Origin: Meiothermus sp.
Lineage (GTDB): Bacteria > Deinococcota > Deinococci > Deinococcales > Thermaceae
Reading direction: 5' to 3'
Assembly (NCBI GenBank): GCA_026004095.1
Contig: BPIL01000005.1
Coordinates: 1-64,000 of the forward strand
DNA: 64,000 nucleotides
Shown piece after piece: positions 45,758-53,101 of this stretch; position 1 is the first letter of the stretch; the number at the start of each line of letters is the position of its first letter. The notes below the pieces were generated by a model. The model was not told where the DNA came from. It ran no database searches and was given only the letters and a program-made list of their open reading frames with translations. A program made the translations under genes and the position numbers.

Positions 45758-46597
45758 TGGCTCCCTGAGCAGGCCCCAGCTTGTGACGGCGGGGTAGGAG
45801 CCCAGCACTTTGACAAAAGAAGCTCTCCGCAACAGGGTTAGTAGGGCCTGGGAGGGGCCGGGGTCTTCGGCGTGGCCCTCGAAGTCGGCGTAGAAGATGG
45901 GGGAGAAGGGGCGGTCGGGGTCGCGGCGGGGGCGCGACTCGAGCTTGGTCAGATTAATCCCCTGGTCGGCAAAAGCCTGCAAAGCGGCCAAAAGCTCGCC
46001 GGGCCGGTGGCGGGTGGTGAAGACCACCGAGGTTTTGTAGGGCCCCTCGCGGCGGGGGAAGTCTTCGCGTGAGAGTACAAAAAAGCGCGTGTAGTTACCA
46101 ATAAAGTCCTGGATGCCTTCGGCGATGACCTCCAGGCCATAGCGCTCGGCGGCGCGGCGGCTGGCGATGGCGGCCAGGCCAGGCTGGGGGTGTTCGGCCA
46201 GCTCACGGGCGGCCCCGGCGGTGTCGTAGACTGGTTCGGCCTCGAGCTTGTACCGGGCGATGAAGCCGTCGCACTGGGCCAGGCCCTGGGGGTGGCTCTT
46301 GACCTTACGAATATCCTCCAGCCGGGTTCCGGGCGGGGCCAGCAGGCAGTGGTCTACTTTCAGCACCAGTTCACCCACCACGTGCAGGTCGGTCTCGAGG
46401 AGCAGGTCGTAGGTCTGGTTGATGATGCCGGCGGTGGTGTTCTCAACCGGTACCACCCCCAGGTCTACCTCGTAGTTGGTTACCGCTGCAAATACCTGAT
46501 GAAATGTGGGCAGGCCGATGGTCTCAGCATCTGGAAAGGCTTTGAGTGAGGCTTCTTCGCTATAGGCACCCTCGGTTCCCTGAAAAGCGATCCGCAT
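45755..46597 (-). CDS. pheA: prephenate dehydratase
   Basis: A 280-residue enzyme that turns prephenate into phenylpyruvate for phenylalanine synthesis. PDT domain: MRIAFQGTEGAYSEEASLKAF, VPVENTTAGIINQTYDLL, KVKSHPQGLAQCDGFI and the catalytic region IQDFIGNYTRFFVL (the Thr-Arg-Phe motif). The C-terminal ACT domain (about 190-275) contains PGELLAALQAFADQGINLTKLESRP, the Phe-binding GALL/ESRP pattern, so feedback inhibition is expected. Monofunctional, without chorismate mutase. The ATG at 46597 follows a TATACT box; longer upstream reading is unsupported. Confidence 0.94.
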   Translation of the reverse strand: MRIAFQGTEGAYSEEASLKAFPDAETIGLPTFHQVFAAVTNYEVDLGVVPVENTTAGIINQTYDLLLETDLHVVGELVLKVDHCLLAPPGTRLEDIRKVKSHPQGLAQCDGFIARYKLEAEPVYDTAGAARELAEHPQPGLAAIASRRAAERYGLEVIAEGIQDFIGNYTRFFVLSREDFPRREGPYKTSVVFTTRHRPGELLAALQAFADQGINLTKLESRPRRDPDRPFSPIFYADFEGHAEDPGPSQALLTLLRRASFVKVLGSYPAVTSWGLLREP

Positions 46598-46665
46598 AAC
46601 GTAGCTCAGTATAAGTTTTTTGCGCGGGATTTGTGGCTGATGCGGATGGGGCATAATGGTGATTT

Positions 46666-47688
46666 GTGCTAAGACAGGAACCCATTTCCGACCCCGCCGT
46701 TTGGAACCAGATGGTGTCTTCACTGCCCATTACCAGCGCCTTACAGTCCTGGGGCTGGGGTGAAGTCAAGAAGCTCTCGGGCTGGCAGCCGGAGCGCTGG
46801 GCGCTGTTTGAAGGCCAGCAGCTTATTGCGGCGGTGCAGCTTTTTCGTCGGCAGTTGGTGGGGCCGGTCTCCATGCTGTATGCCCCCCGCGGGCCAGCGC
46901 TGCGGGACTTAAGCGATCTGCCCAGGGTGGTACAGGCCCTCAAACAGCGGGCGGGGGGGGCGGTTTACCTGAAGCTCGAGCCCGAAGTGGGGTTTCCGGC
47001 CGATTTATCGGTTCCCGAGTTTCCCCCGGCACGGCTTGAAGAGACCATCCAGCCCGAATACTCCATCTGGCTCGACCTGTCGCTGGGGCGTGAAGGTCTG
47101 CTGGCCCAGATGGACAACATGCACCGCCGCAACACCAGGCTGGCCGAAAAGCGGGTGGTGACCACCATCGAGGGGATGGAGGCTTTCGAGGAATTCTGGC
47201 GGCTGTTCGAGGAGACCAACCGCCGGGCCCGGCTGTTACAGCATTCCAAAGCCTACTATCAGACCGTCCTCACGGCCATGAACCAGCCCTTTGGGGCGTC
47301 TTTTATCTCGATTGCCCGCCAGGAGGGCCGGGCGCTGGCCGCGGGCCTGTTTGTGGCTTTTGGGGGTAAGGTGGACTACCTCTATGGGGGCAGCAGCCGG
47401 GAAAATTCCAACGCCAAGGCCCCCAACGGTATGCACTGGGGGGCCATCAACTGGGGTATTGAAAAGGGCTACCGTATATACGACCTGTGGGGCGTGCCGC
47501 GGCGCAGCGAGGGTAGCCACGCCGCTGGCATCGATGCCTTTAAGGAGGGTTTTGGCGGGCGGCGGGTGCGCTTCCCGGCCTACGATGTGGCCTTTTCGCC
47601 CCTGTATGGCCCCCTCAAAAAGGCTTTGCGTCTGAGGAAAAACTGGGTCAACTACCGCACCCGCGGCACAACCCGGGATGTGCTCTGA
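46666..47688 (+). CDS. FemX/FemAB-like peptidoglycan bridge aminoacyltransferase
   Basis: A 340-residue protein of the FemABX family with two GNAT-like domains: SALQSWGWGEVKKLSGWQP (classic FemX start), SIWLDLSLGREGLLAQMDNMHRRNTRLAEK, and the second half FISIARQEGRALAAGLFVAFGGKVDYLYGGSS followed by GIEKGYRIYDLWGVPR. These enzymes add amino acids from aminoacyl-tRNA to lipid II; Thermaceae have Gly-Gly bridges, which suits this. GTG start at 46666, directly after CATAAT, so leaderless. Divergent from pheA. Confidence 0.87.
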   Translation: MLRQEPISDPAVWNQMVSSLPITSALQSWGWGEVKKLSGWQPERWALFEGQQLIAAVQLFRRQLVGPVSMLYAPRGPALRDLSDLPRVVQALKQRAGGAVYLKLEPEVGFPADLSVPEFPPARLEETIQPEYSIWLDLSLGREGLLAQMDNMHRRNTRLAEKRVVTTIEGMEAFEEFWRLFEETNRRARLLQHSKAYYQTVLTAMNQPFGASFISIARQEGRALAAGLFVAFGGKVDYLYGGSSRENSNAKAPNGMHWGAINWGIEKGYRIYDLWGVPRRSEGSHAAGIDAFKEGFGGRRVRFPAYDVAFSPLYGPLKKALRLRKNWVNYRTRGTTRDVL

Positions 47689-47691
47689 TAC

Positions 47692-47745
47692 GCATTTCGG
47701 TAGTATCGTTCACTTCGGCAAGCCTAAACGATACTACCGAAATGC
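47692..47745. repeat. 19-bp perfect inverted repeat
   Basis: GCATTTCGGTAGTATCGTT (47692-47710) and its exact complement (47727-47745) enclose a 16-base loop containing ACTTCG; TTTTCTACT follows on the plus strand. It could end FemX transcription, but the stem is far longer than the terminators elsewhere in this window. Confidence 0.75.
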
Positions 47746-47765
47746 TTTTCTACTCCCTTCGGTCG

Positions 47766-47813
47766 GCTTGAATCCTTCACCTCTGACTTCGTCCAACGGT
47801 GAAGGATTCAAGC
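47766..47813. repeat. 16-bp perfect inverted repeat
   Basis: GCTTGAATCCTTCACC (47766-47781) and its exact complement (47798-47813) enclose another 16-base loop with ACTTCG. It follows the 19-bp repeat by 20 bases, so two long palindromes with similar loops lie side by side in a gap of 157 bases. Confidence 0.75.
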
Positions 47814-47845
47814 GGAAACGGTATGAGTGAAGCCTCGAGCTGCTT

Positions 47846-48448
47846 CTATATGAGCTGGTGCAGGGTGCGTGCTTGCAAGCGGTGTCGGAGGGCCAGGAAG
47901 AGTTCGGCGGTGGCTAAAGCGTCCCACAGCGCGTGGTGCTCGAGGTGGGGCGGTAGGCCAAGCCGCGCTCGAGCCGCCCTTAGCCCGCTGGGGTAGGGCT
48001 TGCTGTGGGGCTCGAGCTGTCGCTGTCGCTCACCCAGTCGGGCCAGCAGCACCGCGGTGTCGACCACCACGGGTCTGACCCAGCGCCGGCCCAGGGCTTT
48101 GTAACCTTGCCGCAGAAATCCCAGGTCGATTGAGCCATAGTGCAGAACCAGCACGTCCCGCCCAATGCGCTGTGTTATCTCGTCGAGCACCTGGGCCAGG
48201 GGTGGGGCGGCCTCCAGTTCGCTGGGTAGAATATGGTGCGCCTGGATGCCTTCAACCGAGAGCGCCTGGGGCCGCACGGGCCGAACCAGGCTATAGTAGT
48301 GTGCGCCAAACTCGATAACCCCCCCCCGGATGGGCACCATCCCCACCGAAAGAATCTGATCGGATGGCTCCAGGCCGCTGGTTTCCAGATCCAAAGCCCA
48401 GTAGTTGATCTCGTTCCAGGTGGGGCTTTTGCGCAAAGGCCAGATCAT
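47846..48448 (-). CDS. DEDDh 3'-5' exonuclease (DnaQ-like)
   Basis: A 200-residue exonuclease domain: ExoI NYWALDLETSGLEPSDQIL (Asp-Glu), ExoII HYGSIDLGFLRQGYKAL and ExoIII HHALWDALATAELFLAL (His, Asp). Metal-binding residues are all present. Alone it resembles the epsilon-like exonucleases that sit next to DUF294/CBS proteins and DUF4212 symporters in many bacteria, and that is the case here: it starts ten bases after the DUF294 gene. Its link to acetate transport is unexplained; DNA or small RNA substrates are possible. Confidence 0.87.
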   Translation of the reverse strand: MIWPLRKSPTWNEINYWALDLETSGLEPSDQILSVGMVPIRGGVIEFGAHYYSLVRPVRPQALSVEGIQAHHILPSELEAAPPLAQVLDEITQRIGRDVLVLHYGSIDLGFLRQGYKALGRRWVRPVVVDTAVLLARLGERQRQLEPHSKPYPSGLRAARARLGLPPHLEHHALWDALATAELFLALRHRLQARTLHQLI

Positions 48449-48458
48449 GGGCGGTGGT

Positions 48459-50264
48459 CTAACCCAGGCGGTCGGTATGGAAGCGCTGGCCCATGGCCTC
48501 CTGCATCTCGCGAATCTGCAAGAAGGCTTCCTTGAGATGGCGGCGCTCGAGCGAGGAAAGCTGCTCGAGGCGAATCTTGTTATCGGGTGGGAGTTCTTGC
48601 CTCAGGTTGGTGAGTTGTTGCCGTAGACGGATTTTCATTAGAAAACCGAAGGCCTCGATTAGGGTTTCGGCCCCCTCTGGGCTCAGCTTGTTTTCCTGGG
48701 CGGCGATTTTCAGGCGTTCGACGGTGCTCTTGGCCAGGCTGCCGGCCTCCAGGGCGTGTACCCGGGCCAGGCTGACGATGGGGGCGATGCCCCCTTTCTT
48801 GATATCCACACCGCCGTCTTCTTCCCTGATCTGCCGAAAAAAGCCGATGGGGGGGCGGAAGTGCAGTGAGGCCTTGGCTAGGTGAGCCAGGAAGATGGAC
48901 TCCTCGCCGCTGCTAGCCACGATGCGCTCGAGCGGCTCCAGGGAGAGTTCACCGTACACGCTGCGAAAATCGAAGAAAATCTGGGCCTCGAGCAACTCCT
49001 GGGGGGTGGGCATCTTTACCCAGTGCTGGAAGAGCCTTTGCCACTCCGCGATGGGTTTGCACCAGCGGGTGGCCATGTAGCCACCTGGGCAGGGTGGGAA
49101 GCCGGCCTGTATCAGGCCGCCCACCACATACCCCGCCAGTCCGGCAAAGTACCGCTGGGCCTCGGGGGTCTCCTCGGCGTAGACCAGGGCGTTGTCCTGG
49201 TCGGTGAGCAGGGCCTGTTCCATCCGCCCTTCGGAGCCAAACACGATCCAGGCATAGGGCGTGGGGGGTGGCCCCAGGCGCTCTTCGGCCAGGCGCAGCA
49301 GCGTTCGAACCAGGTGGTCGTTAAGCGAGCTAACGCTACGACCAATTTCGCTGGCCCCCAGGCCACCGGCCAGAAGGGACTCGGCGATGCCGCTCAGCTC
49401 CTGGCTGTAGCCTTTGAGGTCTTCTGGGTTGCGGGTGCGCTCGAGCCGCCTGAGCAGATGCAAAGGGCTGCGGGCCTGCTGCCGCATGAAGACCGTGTCG
49501 GTTACCACCCCCACGATCCGCCCGTCCTGCTCGAGCGGCAGGTGGTGTATGCCCTGGTGCACCATGAAGGTCAGGGCTTCAAACAAGGGTGTGCTGGCCG
49601 GCAGGGTTTTGGCCGGGCTGCTCATCACATCGGCCAGCGGGGTCTGGGGGCCTTTCCCCTCGGCCAGCACCCGGTTGCGCAGGTCGCGGTCGGTCAGGAT
49701 GCCCAGTGGGTTGCCTTCGACCAGAATCGAGCTAATCTGGTGTTCGCGCATAGCTTTGGCCGCTTCCTGCACGGTGGCGTCGCGGGCAATGAATACTGGA
49801 GGGCGGGTCACCAGATCGCTGACCGGCAGGCTCAGGTCGATTGGGGTGACCTCGAGGCCCTCTTGCCGGGTTACCAGGCGCAGGCGGGCGGCCAGACCTT
49901 TGGTGAAAAACTCTGCGAAAGGCCGATGACTCATCAGCTCACGAAAGACCCGTTCTGACCAGCGGTAGATCAGCAAGTCTTCCTCGGCGATCACATCGAA
50001 GGCCGGGGTGTCCTGCGAGATCAGGGAGGGGTAGCCAAAAACCTCTCCCTCTTCCAGATACATCATGGTTTGCCCGTCGCGCTCGAGGCGGGCCGTGCCC
50101 TTGCGAATCATGTACAGGTGCTGGCTTTTAGATCCATGCCGGGCCAGTACCTTGCTGTTTTCGGGGAAAAAGGCAATCTCCAGGCCTCGCTCGACCTGTT
50201 CCAGCGCTTCCGCTGGCAGCAGATTAAACGGGGCGTGGGCGCGGATGAAATCGAGGGGGTTCAC
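48459..50264 (-). CDS. cNMP-binding, CBS-pair, DUF294 nucleotidyltransferase
   Basis: A 601-residue multidomain regulator: cyclic-nucleotide-binding domain (about 10-125, HLYMIRKGTARLERDGQTMMYLEEGEVFGYPSL), two CBS domains (about 150-275, QISSILVEGNPLGILTDRDLRNRVLAEG and GIHHLPLEQDGRIVGVVTD), a GlnD-like nucleotidyltransferase (about 330-450, VFGSEGRMEQALLTDQDNALVY with GS and DxD-like residues) and a helical DUF294 C-terminal domain. Such proteins are thought to modify or sense partners of nearby transporters. GTG start overlaps the stop of the previous gene (GTGA), so translation is coupled. Confidence 0.88.
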   Translation of the reverse strand: MNPLDFIRAHAPFNLLPAEALEQVERGLEIAFFPENSKVLARHGSKSQHLYMIRKGTARLERDGQTMMYLEEGEVFGYPSLISQDTPAFDVIAEEDLLIYRWSERVFRELMSHRPFAEFFTKGLAARLRLVTRQEGLEVTPIDLSLPVSDLVTRPPVFIARDATVQEAAKAMREHQISSILVEGNPLGILTDRDLRNRVLAEGKGPQTPLADVMSSPAKTLPASTPLFEALTFMVHQGIHHLPLEQDGRIVGVVTDTVFMRQQARSPLHLLRRLERTRNPEDLKGYSQELSGIAESLLAGGLGASEIGRSVSSLNDHLVRTLLRLAEERLGPPPTPYAWIVFGSEGRMEQALLTDQDNALVYAEETPEAQRYFAGLAGYVVGGLIQAGFPPCPGGYMATRWCKPIAEWQRLFQHWVKMPTPQELLEAQIFFDFRSVYGELSLEPLERIVASSGEESIFLAHLAKASLHFRPPIGFFRQIREEDGGVDIKKGGIAPIVSLARVHALEAGSLAKSTVERLKIAAQENKLSPEGAETLIEAFGFLMKIRLRQQLTNLRQELPPDNKIRLEQLSSLERRHLKEAFLQIREMQEAMGQRFHTDRLG

Positions 50265-50692
50265 TTGGCTGAAGCATTGGGCCCCTCTTCGGGCAGGCGG
50301 ATAATCAAGCCCGAGCTGAGCCAGGCCGATAAAGGCAGGATGACGCTTAGAGCCTGGTTGGCCCCGGAAAAAACCTGCAAGGCATAGCCGAATAGCAAAG
50401 CAGGCAGCAGCATGAAAAAGATTCTGAAGATGCGCTCGAGGCCAGGTGTGGGCGGCAGGGGCCAGAAACGCGAAAAAATGAGTCCTAAAAGACCTCCCAA
50501 AACCACCGCCGAAGTGATGCGCAAAAGGTCGAGCGGGGTGGGAAAAGGCCAGCCAGTCAGATAATGTCCAGCCGTATAAAACAAAAACAAAAAGGCCGAA
50601 ATCCCAACCAGCAACCGCAGCAAACGTAAGGTTAGATCGGGGGGTACATAGACATTGACCTTTTTGGCTTCAATCCTTTTGTTTTTGCTCAT
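50261..50692 (-). CDS. small membrane protein of acetate operon
   Basis: A 143-residue membrane protein with a basic N-terminus (SKNKRIEAKKVNVYVPPDLTLRLLRLL) and about four hydrophobic helices (VGISAFLFLFYTAGHYLTG; ITSAVVLGGLLGLIFSRFWPL; IFRIFFMLLPALLFGYAL; ALSVILPLSAWLSSGLII). No family recognised. The ATG at 50692 is preferred to an ATG four codons upstream. It overlaps the DUF294 gene by four bases and follows the symporter after a hairpin, so it probably belongs to the same transport unit. Confidence 0.72.
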   Translation of the reverse strand: MSKNKRIEAKKVNVYVPPDLTLRLLRLLVGISAFLFLFYTAGHYLTGWPFPTPLDLLRITSAVVLGGLLGLIFSRFWPLPPTPGLERIFRIFFMLLPALLFGYALQVFSGANQALSVILPLSAWLSSGLIIRLPEEGPNASAK

Positions 50693-50713
50693 GATTGCAA
50701 ACAAAGCTTATCA

Positions 50714-50746
50714 CAAAAGAATGGGGGTGGGTTGATCCCCACCCCC
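50714..50746 (-). terminator. intra-operon attenuating terminator
   Basis: Stem GGGGGTGGG/CCCACCCCC (50746-50738 with 50731-50723, minus strand) followed by ATTCTTTTG. It sits between the symporter and the next gene and would reduce, not abolish, read-through into the downstream three genes. Confidence 0.6.
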
Positions 50747-50755
50747 GACCTGGGT

Positions 50756-52483
50756 TTAGTGATAATGAGCCTCTTTGGCGCCGCGTGGAATCCGCACCGA
50801 TTCCACCAGATCCTGTACTTCTTTGGGCGGCTCGGGGGTCATACGTGAGACCACGAGGGTGATGATCAGGTTGATCAGCATCCCCACGGTACCGATGCCT
50901 TCGGGGCTTACCCCAAAGAACCAGCGGGGCATGCCAAAGTAGCTGGTGCCGATGATATAGCTGGCTGTGAAGACCAGACCCACCACCATGCCAGCGATGG
51001 CCCCCTCACGGGTGGTGCGCTTGTCAAAGATGCCCAGCAGGATGGCCGGGAAGAAGCTGCTGGCCGCCAGCCCGAAGGCAAACGCCACCAACTGCGCGAT
51101 AAAGCCCGGTGGGTTTTGCCCAAAATATCCGGCGATCAGCACCGCCAGCAAAATTCCCACGCGGGCCACCAACAGACGCTGCCCCTCGGAGGCCCTTGGG
51201 TTGATGATGCGGTAATACAGGTCGTGTGAGAGCGCCGAAGAGATCACAATCAGCAGCCCCGATGCGGTGGAAAGCGCTGCGGCCAGACCACCTGCCGCCA
51301 CCAGGGCGATGATCAGCGGGGCCAGCTTGGCTACCTCGGGGGTGGAAAGTACGATGATGTCGTTGTTGATGAACACCTCGTTGGCGCTGGTGGTATCGGG
51401 GTTGTTGACGTCGGGGCGGGTGGTGCCGGGGACAAACTTGAAGGCATTGCCCTTGGCGACGGTTACAATGCCGTTGCCGTCCTTATCCACAAAGCGCAGC
51501 AGACCGGTTTTTTCCCATTTGGCTACCCAGTCGATCTGGCGTACTTCCTCAAAGCTTTTACCGTGCAGGGTGTTGATCAGGTTGTAACGGGCAAACACCG
51601 AGACGGCCGGCGCAGTGGTGTAGAGCAGGGCAATAAACAGCAGCGCCCAACCTGCCGAAGCCCGGGCGTCCTTGACCGTGGGCACGGTATAGAAGCGGAT
51701 GATCACGTGGGGCAGGCCAGCCGTGCCGAACATCAAGCACGCTGTAATCAGCAGAATGTTCAGCATGTCGAAGCGCTGGAACGGCTGGGTGTACTGGGTG
51801 AAGCCCAGGTCTACCTGTAGCTGGTTGAGCCGGCTGACGATGTCGCTAAAGGTCAGGGCTAGCTGGGGAATGGGGTTGCCGGTGAGGATGCTGGCGATGG
51901 CAAACGCTGGAATCAGGTAAGCGATGATCAGCACCGTGTACTGGGCCACCTGCGTCCAGGTGATGCCCTTCATTCCACCCAATACGGCGAAGAGTGCGGT
52001 AACGGCCACACCCACCCACAACCCGGTGGTGCTTGGTACTCCCAGGTAGCGGGCAAAAACCGTACCCACCCCCACGAGCTGCGGGATCACGTAGGTGAAC
52101 GAGACAAACACCGCAGCTATCACCGCCACCACGCGCGCGGTCTGGGAGTAGTAGCGGTCGCCTACGAAGTCTGGCACGGTAAATTTGCCGAACTTGCGTA
52201 GATATGGGGCCAGGAGCAACGCCAGCAACACGTAACCGCCCGTCCAGCCCATCAGGTAGATGGTGCCGTCGTAGCCCAGGGTGGAGATCAGGCCGGCCAT
52301 CGAGATAAAGCTCGCCGCGCTCATCCAGTCCGCGGCAGTAGCCATACCGTTGGCGATGGGGGGCACCCCACGCCCGGCCACGTAGAAGCCCTCGGTCTCA
52401 CGTACGCGCGCCCAGATACCAATCCCCACGTACAAGCCGAAGGTCAGGAGCACAATGATCCAGGTCCAAAGTTCTACGCTCAT
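50756..52483 (-). CDS. sodium:solute symporter, acetate permease-like (VC_2705 type)
   Basis: A 575-residue SSS-family transporter with about 13 helices; sequence pieces such as GFYVAGRGVPPIANGMATAADWMSAASFI, FTVPDFVGDRYYSQTARVVA and AAGGLAAALSTASGLLIVISSALSHDLYYR are family signatures for Na+-coupled carboxylate uptake. A soluble insertion (about 325-385, FEEVRQIDWVAKWEKTGLLRFVDKDGNGIVTVAKGN) sits in a loop, including DKDGNG, an EF-hand-like loop. Paired with a DUF4212 subunit and next to acs genes, it is most likely an acetate (or similar short acid) carrier. ATG 52483 chosen over an upstream in-frame ATG. Confidence 0.9.
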   Translation of the reverse strand: MSVELWTWIIVLLTFGLYVGIGIWARVRETEGFYVAGRGVPPIANGMATAADWMSAASFISMAGLISTLGYDGTIYLMGWTGGYVLLALLLAPYLRKFGKFTVPDFVGDRYYSQTARVVAVIAAVFVSFTYVIPQLVGVGTVFARYLGVPSTTGLWVGVAVTALFAVLGGMKGITWTQVAQYTVLIIAYLIPAFAIASILTGNPIPQLALTFSDIVSRLNQLQVDLGFTQYTQPFQRFDMLNILLITACLMFGTAGLPHVIIRFYTVPTVKDARASAGWALLFIALLYTTAPAVSVFARYNLINTLHGKSFEEVRQIDWVAKWEKTGLLRFVDKDGNGIVTVAKGNAFKFVPGTTRPDVNNPDTTSANEVFINNDIIVLSTPEVAKLAPLIIALVAAGGLAAALSTASGLLIVISSALSHDLYYRIINPRASEGQRLLVARVGILLAVLIAGYFGQNPPGFIAQLVAFAFGLAASSFFPAILLGIFDKRTTREGAIAGMVVGLVFTASYIIGTSYFGMPRWFFGVSPEGIGTVGMLINLIITLVVSRMTPEPPKEVQDLVESVRIPRGAKEAHYH

Positions 52484-52493
52484 TGGTGGCCCC

Positions 52494-52748
52494 CTATTCG
52501 TGTACGTCGAACTGCTGGTCAATCTTGTTCATCTGCGAGGCGTAGATGAAGATCAAGATGACGAAGATGATGATGGCACCCTGATGAGCAAACCAAAAGC
52601 CCAGGGGAACCGATCCGAGCTTGATGTTGTTGAGCACATTAACCAACACAATCCCAAACCCGTAGGAAACCACTGCCCAGATGATGAGCAGGTTGCGGAT
52701 TAGGGTGATGTTGGCCCTCCAGTACGCATCGGCCTTTGCTTTATCCAT
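52494..52748 (-). CDS. DUF4212 small subunit of symporter
   Basis: An 84-residue DUF4212 protein with two membrane helices (LLIIWAVVSYGFGIVLVNVL and FAHQGAIIIFVILIFIYASQM) after a short amphipathic start (KADAYWRANITLIRN). This family always precedes a VC_2705-type symporter, as here, with ten bases between the genes. GGAGGT lies six bases before ATG 52748. It is the first gene of the five-gene unit reading down to the exonuclease. Confidence 0.9.
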   Translation of the reverse strand: MDKAKADAYWRANITLIRNLLIIWAVVSYGFGIVLVNVLNNIKLGSVPLGFWFAHQGAIIIFVILIFIYASQMNKIDQQFDVHE

Positions 52749-52827
52749 GCCTACCTCCATGTAGCACAAGTCCAGCCACCATTGCTACGGGGGTGGTCGC
52801 TTTTCCGCGTTTCAGACTTGCGCCATG

Positions 52828-52857
52828 AATCTAATGCTCTTTTGTTGACTTGGTCAA
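52828..52857 (-). promoter_or_regulatory. promoter and operator of the symporter operon
   Basis: On the minus strand TTGACC (52857-52852), an 18-bp spacer and TAGATT (52833-52828) give a start near 52821. The palindrome TTGAC-TTG-GTCAA (plus strand 52845-52857) covers the -35 box. The gap 52749-53101 between the operon and acs holds this promoter, a repeat at 52961 and no gene I can support. Confidence 0.55.
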
Positions 52858-52960
52858 GTTATCGCCAGTTTTTGTATATCTGCGAAAGCGGCGCAATTAT
52901 TTGTTTTATGAGAACAAAGCGCACATCCCCGGAGGGCTGGTTGCGGCGATGGGTTAGGTA

Positions 52961-52991
52961 TTTCTACTCCCTTCGGCTTCACCTCTGGAAG
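52961..52991 (+). repeat. partial second copy of the 47746 element
   Basis: TTTCTACTCCCTTCGG followed by CTTCACCTCTG matches 47747-47785, where the same two blocks occur with 12 more bases between them. This copy lacks the flanking palindromes. It lies in the gap between two acetate genes. Confidence 0.55.
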
Positions 52992-53101
52992 CAAAAAAAC
53001 ACTTATGAAGAATCAAGAACCGCTTATCGCTGGTCTGTGCTTGGAATCTATGCGACGGCATCCTTTCTTTTGGCGTCTGCGGTATGGCTTTTGATGCTGT
53101 G

